Positions 60,801-64,000 of a stretch of 64,000 bases of DNA are shown piece by piece. The stretch lies in NCBI RefSeq assembly GCF_003597395.2, contig NC_133770.1, positions 206,725,102 through 206,789,101 of the forward strand, read 5' to 3'. Origin of the DNA: Chelonoidis abingdonii. Its lineage: Eukaryota > Chordata > Testudines > Testudinidae. A program made the position numbers and the translations under genes. The notes under the pieces were generated by a model that worked only from the letters and a program-made list of their open reading frames with translations, was not told where the DNA came from and did no database searches. Position 1 is the stretch's first letter, and every line of letters begins with the position of its first letter.

Positions 60801-63441
60801 ATATTTGTGCTTTTTGATGATATTCCTTAAAAATCAGGTGTCTAAATAAGCCACACATTTGTGAAGGTAAATGAAGACCCTGTGGAAGCTACTTCGTTTC
60901 TCTAACACTTACTCTGATGGCTTAAATAAATGTATGAAAATTTTATATTTTTCCACAAATGTGAGATAAGTAGAAGTTCTTCAGAATATAGACCTGTTTT
61001 CAAACTGGTGATCTTAATGTCTTAGTCTTTATAGACTTTATTTTCAGAGATTTGTAACTTTGCCGTTAGCTCTTCACTGTTACCTGAAACTTGTTTTGAT
61101 CAAAGTCTGCTTTCCCATTTTACAAAACTTGAAGGAAACAGCATTATAGATAGAAAAATGGTGCAACAGAATGAAGCTTGTTGAGTTTTTTTGGTACTTC
61201 TAGTATTCCTGTAACTTAAAAAAAGATAATTAAATCTGAAGGGTTTATATAAAGCTAAACACTCTGAGAGAAAAGCCACTACAGCTATTGCAAAACATTG
61301 TCTATCAGATTAGTGTTCCTGATTCTTTTGGGAGGAAATTACTTTTAATAGGACATACTCATTAGTTCAATTACTGGACATATAGCAAGTAATACATACT
61401 GCACTGTTGTTCAAAGTATGTTTATAATGGTATTAGCTGGTATGTGTTATGCCCCAAATTTGCAAATGGTTTGGTCCACTCATTCTTCTGCCCCCGTTAG
61501 CCCATCATCCTATTGACTGTCTGTGTCTTTTCAACTAAGCACCAAATTGTTGTACTCTGAACTATGCCCCAATCCTGCAACTTAAACACATTCATGAGTA
61601 AAGTTAGGCACATGGAAGTGTATTAAGACTCAGGGCTTTAATTATTACTAGCATATGGGCGTTTGTGGTTTCAACTAACCTCCAGTTGTATTTTAACTTC
61701 TATATAACACAAAAAGGTGTCAGAGGGGTAGCTGTGTTAGTCTGGATCTGTAAAAGCAGCAAATAGTCCTGTGGCACCTTATAGACTAACAGACATTTTG
61801 GAGCATGAGCTTTCGTGGGTGAATACCCACTTCGTTGGACGCATGTAGTGGAAATTTCCAGGGGCGGGTGTGTATGTTATGTGATAACCCAGACTAGTAG
61901 GGTACAGGAGTCTGGTAGAGGACAAATATACTGGTCACTGGATGAGTAGTTTTCTGTTCCCTGAGTTACCAGAGCAGGGGCTGCACTAGAGTAATCAGGA
62001 ACCTGCTAGAACCAATTAAGGCAGACAGGCTGATTAGATCACCAGCAGCCAATCAAGGCAGGCTAATCAGGGCACCTGGGTTTAAAAAGGAGCTCACTCC
62101 AGTTAGGCAGGGAGGAGCCAGAGGAGAGTGTGCGTGTGAGGAGTTGGGAGCAAGAGGCACAAGGAGCTGAGAGTGAGAGGGTGTGCTGCTGGAGGACTAA
62201 GGAGTACAAGCGTTATCAGACACCAGGAGGAAGGTCCTGTGGTAAGGATAAAGAAGGTGTTTGGAGGAGGCCATGGGGAAGTAGCCCAGGGAGTTGTAGC
62301 TGTCATGCAGCTGTTACAAGAGGCACTGTAGACAGCTGCGATCCACAGGGCCCTGGGCTGGAACCTGGAGTAGAGGGCGGGCCCGGGTTCCCCCCAAATC
62401 TCCCAACTCCTGATCAGACACAGGAGGAGTTGACCCAGACTGTGGGGAAGATCACTGAGGTAAGCAAATCTGCCAATAAGCGCAGGAGGAACTTTGTCAC
62501 AACATATGCAAGCAAGAAGCAGGCTAGAGATAGCAAGGTGAGTTCAATCAACTCAGATATTAGGAATGGCAATATACAAATACCTGTAGTAGAAAACTTC
62601 AACCTCCCTGGTCACACAATAGCAGATTTTAAGGTGGCCATCCTACAGCAAAAAAAACTTCAGGACCAGACTTCAAGAGAAACTGCTGAGCTTCAGTTCA
62701 TCTGCAAATTTGACACCATCAGCTCAGGATTAAACAAAGACTGTGAATGGCTCTTGCCAGCTACAAAACCAGTTTCTCCTCCCTTGGTTTTCACAACTCA
62801 ACTGCTGGAACAGGGCCTCATCCTCCCTGATTGAACTAACCTCATTATCTCTAGCGTGCTTCTTGCTTATATATACATATACACACCTGCCCCTGGGAAT
62901 TTCCACTACATGCATCCGACAGAGTGGGTATTCACCTACAAAAGCTCATGCTCCAAAACGTCTGTTAGTCTATAAGGTGCCACAGGACTCCTTGCTGCTG
63001 TTTATATAAAAGTATTTTAAGTGATTTATCTCTTGAGAAATAAACTTAGAATCAGTTTCAGATTTTAATTTCTCATACAGTTATAACACAATATGGTAGA
63101 AAGGTGAATGTATATACTTAGTAGAAATTGTATGACTCAAATATATATTGAATTGCCTTTATATATTTTTTTTGGTACTTTTAAAAAAACAATTGTCCCA
63201 CTTTCACAAATGAAGTCAAAACTCTTAGTATAATTAACCAGACTCTCTCTTTGTGTGTGTGGTTGTTTTTTTTTTTAAACAGATGGAAAAAAAAGACCTT
63301 TCTTCTGTGGACATTAAGCAGGTATTATTGGATATGAGAAAATATCGCATGGGACTTATTCAGACGCCTGACCAGCTAAGATTCTCATATATGGCTGTAA
63401 TAGAAGGAGCAAAATTTATCATGGGGGATTCAACTATACAG
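21776..63441 (+). CDS. PTPN2: PTPN2 (T-cell protein tyrosine phosphatase), 5' seven coding exons, partial
   Basis: Seven exons join in frame to 289 codons of a non-receptor protein tyrosine phosphatase. In vertebrates the enzyme dephosphorylates JAK/STAT proteins and receptor tyrosine kinases, in nucleus or at the ER depending on the C-terminal splice form. The catalytic domain shows [10 protein letters not shown] (phosphotyrosine loop region), [14 protein letters not shown] with the general acid Asp183, [12 protein letters not shown] with Cys217 and Arg223, and the [14 protein letters not shown]-loop. Features such as [17 protein letters not shown] and [12 protein letters not shown] fit PTPN2 rather than PTPN1. 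The C-terminal tail exons, which decide targeting, lie beyond the window. Introns are 6.9, 15.5, 2.9, 2.2, 10.8 and 2.5 kb, all GT-AG. Confidence 0.96.
22810..22958. mobile_element. MITE with TGTCTACACTG termini, intron 1
   Basis: Left end tgtctacactgctactttac and right end gtaaaatgccagtgtagaca are inverted, enclosing about 110 bp. Other copies of this family appear at 35261-35777. Family name not known to me. Confidence 0.75.
22959..25014. other. PTPN2 intron 1, central part
   Basis: AT-rich intronic DNA. I see no exon, conserved element or named repeat in it. Confidence 0.5.
25015..27912 (+). mobile_element. CR1 LINE, central ORF2 to 3' end, intron 1
   Basis: Starts in the region between endonuclease and RT (gccttttagacttgattctg). 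It continues into RT ([16 protein letters not shown] and [17 protein letters not shown] at 26465-26590, HGFQ near 26730) and ends in a CR1 3' UTR at agccctatatttctga. The catalytic FADD is degraded to a YAVGT-like sequence near 27080. It is interrupted by a hAT at 25410-26101. Confidence 0.8.
25410..26101. mobile_element. hAT-type transposon, 692 bp, intron 1
   Basis: Ends TTACTCCAGGGGGAATTCTG and, inverted, TTACTCCTGAGGGAATTCTG. Flanked by tacagaag (25402-25409) and agaagaag (26102-26109), 6/8. It splits the CR1 copy. No transposase frame. Confidence 0.75.
27913..28722. other. PTPN2 intron 1, 3' end
   Basis: No repeat recognised. The last 60 bp are T-rich and end in the exon 2 acceptor. Confidence 0.5.
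28723..28813 (+). CDS. PTPN2: PTPN2 coding exon 2
   Basis: 91 bp between acceptor ttttaag (ending 28722) and donor gtaagt (28814). Encodes [17 protein letters not shown] then [10 protein letters not shown]. Ends in phase 1, the split Tyr codon completing in exon 3. Confidence 0.97.
28814..32388. other. PTPN2 intron 2, 5' part
   Basis: Mostly unassigned AT-rich intron. 29290-29420 (cccaaagagcttacaatct) resembles an old amniote repeat. 31345-31640 holds a MIR-like unit (agttctgccacttagcc, then ctcagtttctcagtctg) split by a foldback-type insert. Confidence 0.45.
30731..30749. repeat. Poly-C tract, 19 bp
   Basis: Uninterrupted run of 19 C on the coding strand of intron 2. It may be length-variable and error-prone in sequencing. 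Confidence 0.9.
32389..32625 (-). repeat. MIR-like SINE remnant
   Basis: Contains ttttacagatgggataac and agccaggaatagaactgagg, landmarks of the MIR family read in antisense. Old and diverged. Confidence 0.5.
32990..34260 (-). mobile_element. CR1 LINE, 3' UTR and RT end, antisense, intron 2
   Basis: CR1 3' UTR read in reverse (ctagtctgacctcctgcaca at 33091), then on the minus strand the RT C-terminus (33919-34167) with [19 protein letters not shown]. It continues after the hAT at 36380-36550. The 3' UTR is partly duplicated: 33123-33395 and 33433-33720 repeat the same landmarks (cacccacccactcctg, aaattccttcccc). Confidence 0.8.
35261..35777. mobile_element. MITE inserted in the hAT transposase remnant
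   Basis: Ends tggctacacttgaaac and ctatac-type inverted ccagtatagccaaggc. It interrupts the hAT coding remnant, which resumes as atgatgaaaatgaacatg at 35782. It is itself interrupted by a hAT MITE at 35461-35704. Confidence 0.7.
35461..35704 (-). mobile_element. hAT-type MITE, 244 bp, shortened family-368 copy
   Basis: Begins CAGGGCCGGCGCTTTC and ends GGTGCCGGTCCTG. Flanked by ctcagagg (35453-35460) and ctcagggg (35705-35712), 7/8. Inverted relative to the 368-bp copies at 12341 and 20748, with about 124 bp of the interior missing. Confidence 0.85.
36380..36550 (-). mobile_element. CR1 antisense copy, continuation
   Basis: Starts gaacacttccttgtctc and contains ctcatagtcatcctgtgatc, the CR1 sequence interrupted by the hAT at 34261-36379. 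Confidence 0.75.
36551..38835. other. PTPN2 intron 2, unassigned part
   Basis: No exon or named repeat recognised. Open frames such as 37260-37508 lack domains. Confidence 0.45.
38844..40214. mobile_element. hAT-type transposon, 1371 bp including a nested copy
   Basis: Left end CAGAGTGGATAAAAATTG and right end ATCAAATCCACTCTG are inverted. Perfect 8-bp duplication gctagaga at 38836-38843 and 40215-40222. A second hAT sits at 39169-39475. No functional transposase. Confidence 0.88.
39169..39475. mobile_element. hAT-type MITE, 307 bp, nested
   Basis: Begins CAGGGGTCGAGAACC and ends GGTTGCCTACCCCTG. Perfect 8-bp duplication gtctagaa at 39161-39168 and 39476-39483. The same family recurs at 53115-53413. 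Confidence 0.92.
40223..44288. other. PTPN2 intron 2, 3' part
   Basis: AT-rich intron with degraded foldback units at 40390-40470 and 43548-43635 and a MIR-like tail at 43655-43735 (gaccttggtcaagtcac). No exon-like conserved frame. Confidence 0.5.
43655..43735 (+). repeat. MIR-like SINE remnant
   Basis: ctgggtgaccttggtcaag then cagtttcctcatctgtt match the conserved MIR core and tail. Confidence 0.6.
44289..44389 (+). CDS. PTPN2: PTPN2 coding exon 3
   Basis: 101 bp between acceptor attgttag and donor gtaagt (44390). Encodes [19 protein letters not shown] then [18 protein letters not shown] is the conserved PTP substrate-loop signature. Ends in phase 0. Confidence 0.97.
44390..46431. other. 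PTPN2 intron 3, 5' part
   Basis: Mostly unassigned. 46165-46255 (agggccctgtgaaaaatc) resembles one end of a hAT family also visible at 54590-54735. Confidence 0.45.
46432..46689. mobile_element. hAT-type MITE, 258 bp, intron 3
   Basis: Left end cacggtttctcaaacttc and right end caggttgagaaccacca are inverted. Perfect 8-bp duplication tgctagtt at 46424-46431 and 46690-46697. Confidence 0.9.
47257..47355 (+). CDS. PTPN2: PTPN2 coding exon 4
   Basis: 99 bp, 33 codons, between acceptor gcacag and donor gtaagt (47356). Encodes [18 protein letters not shown] then [13 protein letters not shown]. The [12 protein letters not shown] residues distinguish PTPN2 from PTPN1. Confidence 0.97.
47356..49581. 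other. PTPN2 intron 4
   Basis: AT-rich intron with no named repeat that I can support. Confidence 0.5.
49582..49719 (+). CDS. PTPN2: PTPN2 coding exon 5
   Basis: 138 bp, 46 codons, between acceptor taatttag and donor gtaagc (49720). Encodes [20 protein letters not shown] then [14 protein letters not shown]. The acidic stretch after WPT appears one residue longer than in human PTPN2 (from memory), which shifts downstream numbering by one. Confidence 0.96.
49720..51382. other. PTPN2 intron 5, 5' part
   Basis: No exon and no named repeat recognised in this stretch. Confidence 0.5.
51383..51665. mobile_element. hAT-type foldback MITE, 283 bp
   Basis: Begins CAGGGGTCCCCAGTG and ends GTTGGGGACCACTA. 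Perfect 8-bp duplication ttttacag at 51375-51382 and 51666-51673. The interior contains a strong stem: tggcggcaacgcctctcaat pairs with tcgagaggcgttgccgcc. Confidence 0.9.
52065..52710. mobile_element. Probable hAT-like repeat, GC-rich interior
   Basis: Left end gataaggttccatgtttgtc and right part ctgtgacttttactaaaaat resemble a common turtle transposon. I could not establish a target duplication, so limits are approximate. Long open frames on both strands are not genes. Confidence 0.5.
53115..53413. mobile_element. hAT-type MITE, 299 bp
   Basis: Same family as 39169-39475 (ggaagtggtgtgccgag, then gtaatacattttaatg). Perfect 8-bp duplication tgttagag at 53107-53114 and 53414-53421. About 10 bp of the left terminus is deleted. 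Confidence 0.9.
53600..54365. mobile_element. Probable hAT-like repeat carrying a SINE
   Basis: The right end gacaagtggtcaccctag resembles a hAT terminus of the ggtcaccctag type. The interior is GC-rich with poly-G at 53959-53970. The SINE at 54128-54321 interrupts it. The left end is not defined. Confidence 0.45.
54128..54321 (-). repeat. tRNA-derived SINE with CR1-like tail
   Basis: On the minus strand it begins with a tRNA-like head: gatagctcagtggtttgagc (A box) and gttgtgagttcaatccttg (B box) at about 54316-54245. Its other end (cctagaactggaagggacct, then aggtcatcaagtccagcccc) matches the CR1 3' end at 55320-55380. This head-plus-LINE-tail layout implies mobilisation by CR1. Confidence 0.8.
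54366..54735. mobile_element. hAT-like repeat fragment
   Basis: Contains gcaggtcgcaactcag and tttgggtcaggaccccta, then gtgaatttggcaggacccta. These are ends of a family whose other end appears at 46165-46255. No target duplication established. Confidence 0.5.
54736..55317. other. PTPN2 intron 5, unassigned part
   Basis: No repeat or exon recognised. Confidence 0.45.
55318..57530 (-). mobile_element. CR1 LINE, RT to 3' UTR, antisense, intron 5
   Basis: 3' UTR at 55318-55420 (ggtcatctagtccagtcccc). On the minus strand, RT C-terminus (55421-55708, [18 protein letters not shown]), thumb region ([18 protein letters not shown] near 56000-55950) and RT core ([18 protein letters not shown], 56280-56200). 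FADD is reduced to FEDA-like sequence. It extends to about 57530 through T/G-rich low complexity at 57205-57252. Dead copy. Confidence 0.82.
57531..59016. other. PTPN2 intron 5, unassigned part
   Basis: AT-rich intron with no named repeat or exon. Confidence 0.45.
59017..59080. repeat. 24-bp hairpin with 16-nt loop
   Basis: Arm 59017-59040 (ggtacagcaaagcc...) and arm 59057-59080 are reverse complements with two transitions that are G.U-tolerant in + strand RNA. Flanks (tattccttttggtac and ggtaccgatagaataa) are also partly complementary, so the palindrome may extend. A MITE remnant or a short RNA hairpin. Confidence 0.8.
59081..60561. other. PTPN2 intron 5, 3' end
   Basis: Ordinary intron; 60020-60200 has MITE-like motifs (gctagtgtagacaagg) without clear ends. 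Confidence 0.45.
60562..60771 (+). CDS. PTPN2: PTPN2 coding exon 6 (catalytic loops)
   Basis: 210 bp, 70 codons, between acceptor atttttag and donor gtaagt (60772). Holds both the WPD loop (Asp183) and the signature motif [10 protein letters not shown] (Cys217, Arg223). All catalytic residues are intact. Confidence 0.98.
60772..61720. other. PTPN2 intron 6, 5' part
   Basis: AT-rich intron; no exon or named repeat recognised. Confidence 0.5.
61721..61879 (+). mobile_element. Penelope/Cry terminal repeat, left arm
   Basis: Starts gtcagaggggtagctgtg and runs through ggcaccttatagactaacag to ggaaatttccaggggcgg. It is the inverse of 62885-63000, forming the left arm of the Penelope-like composite in intron 6. 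Confidence 0.8.
61880..62501 (+). mobile_element. Probable solo LTR inserted in the Penelope-like element
   Basis: Begins TGTGATAACCC and ends CTTTGTCACA (TG...CA), with a TATA-like gggtttaaaaaggagctc near 62079. It separates the left arm from the coding remnant. I could not find a matching target duplication, so the precise ends are provisional. The 234-codon open frame at 62130-62834 is an accidental fusion of LTR and Penelope sequence. Confidence 0.6.
62502..63008 (+). mobile_element. Penelope-like element: endonuclease-side remnant and right terminal repeat
   Basis: Encodes [50 protein letters not shown] and NKDCEW at about 62545-62755, the C-terminal part of the GIY-YIG endonuclease region. 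The 3' terminal repeat follows (62880-63008), truncated in its last part (ggactccttgctgctg). No reverse transcriptase remains. Confidence 0.75.
63283..63441 (+). CDS. PTPN2: PTPN2 coding exon 7
   Basis: 159 bp, 53 codons, between acceptor ttaaacag and donor gtaaat (63442). Encodes [39 protein letters not shown] and GDSTIQ. The linker [11 protein letters not shown] is longer than in human PTPN2 and looks more like the PTPN1 linker (from memory), perhaps an ancestral state. Confidence 0.96.
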
Positions 63442-64000
63442 GTAAATGTTTAGAATAAACTGAATCTACTTGCAGTAGATTTGCAATGTTTATATCAATG
63501 GGTGATTCATTTTGATGTTCTCTTAGCTATTCTAAAACATGTCATTTCTGCATTGGTTAAGCAGATAAACTTGTCTCTTAATTAAACATTGAAGGGTGTC
63601 TTGAAGATACCTAAACAGCTTTGCGTCTCAGCTAAATTTTTAATCCTATACTTTAGTACCCTGCTCTGTGATATATGGCAGGGATACTCTGTACTAATAT
63701 AAGGAAGGTTAAATCAGTATCTTCAGCTTTTTTAAAAAAAACAAAAGAAAGGTCATGTTTCCAAGTGAAACTGGATAAGGGTCTTTTCTCCCTGAATTAT
63801 TTGTACTTTGTCTGTTAATAAAATATTCTGCTGCTGAAGATTAAAGTTTGCTATCAGGTAACATTTTTCTTGCTGTTATTTCATTAACCCGCTACAGTCA
63901 GTATAACCAACTAGATGAGATTAATTGGGTTTATTTAATGCAGTTTATAAGGTTCAAGTTTTATAAGTCACTAGTTCTAAACTTTGTTTTCAATGTGCCT
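63442..64000. other. PTPN2 intron 7, start
   Basis: Follows donor gtaaat; no exon before the window ends. Confidence 0.6.

Noticed and set aside
62130..62834. 234-codon open frame, one of the longest in the window
   Set aside because: It crosses the border between an LTR-like segment and Penelope-like coding remnant, so the frame is an accidental fusion.
21776..63441. PTPN1 as the identity of the phosphatase
   Set aside because: [25 protein letters not shown] and [12 protein letters not shown] fit PTPN2; only the exon 7 linker is PTPN1-like.
21776..63441. Processed pseudogene or inactive copy of PTPN2
   Set aside because: All seven exons have canonical splice sites, keep frame and keep catalytic residues.
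1..64000. CRISPR array, operon or other prokaryote-like system
   Set aside because: The DNA is vertebrate; no regularly spaced identical repeats with unique spacers and no gene clusters are present.

Overview
The window is vertebrate nuclear DNA, most likely from a cryptodiran turtle. It carries one recognisable protein gene, the 5' part of PTPN2 (T-cell protein tyrosine phosphatase) on the + strand, embedded in dense interspersed repeats. The turtle assignment is an inference from repeat content: abundant CR1 LINEs, many hAT-type DNA transposons and MITEs, Penelope-like fragments joined to the repeat ends often called Cry/Pol III SINE, and a tRNA-headed SINE with a CR1 tail.

Layout. Positions 1-4000 hold a CpG-rich edge, a Penelope-like element with inverted ends, a near-perfect hairpin, a solo LTR (1476-2350) and a MITE. 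Positions 4018-11732 are one CR1 copy split by a stack of insertions: a hAT (4339-4985), an R2-superclade LINE fragment (5583-6683), and three hATs nested inside one another (6790-11686, 7864-11566, 7982-11429). The stack also holds two solo LTRs and a second CR1. Positions 11733-21130 hold more hATs, an LTR-like segment and an antisense LINE reverse transcriptase fragment. A CpG island at about 21180-22270 contains the PTPN2 start codon at 21776.

PTPN2 coding exons are at 21776-21844, 28723-28813, 44289-44389, 47257-47355, 49582-49719, 60562-60771 and 63283-63441. They splice in frame with canonical GT/AG ends to 289 codons with intact catalytic motifs (WPD Asp183, active-site Cys217 and Arg223). 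The tail exons lie beyond 64000. The introns contain further CR1, hAT, MIR-like, SINE and Penelope-like insertions.

I found no previously undescribed gene system. The most informative signals are structural: about seventeen hAT-like insertions whose ends I could place by 8-bp target duplications, the nested block at 4-11.7 kb, the recurrent inverted Penelope-like layout, two hairpins, and a promoter with repeated NRF1-like motifs and an upstream ORF overlapping the PTPN2 start. All alignments were made by eye. Family names for repeats are from memory and were not checked against a library.
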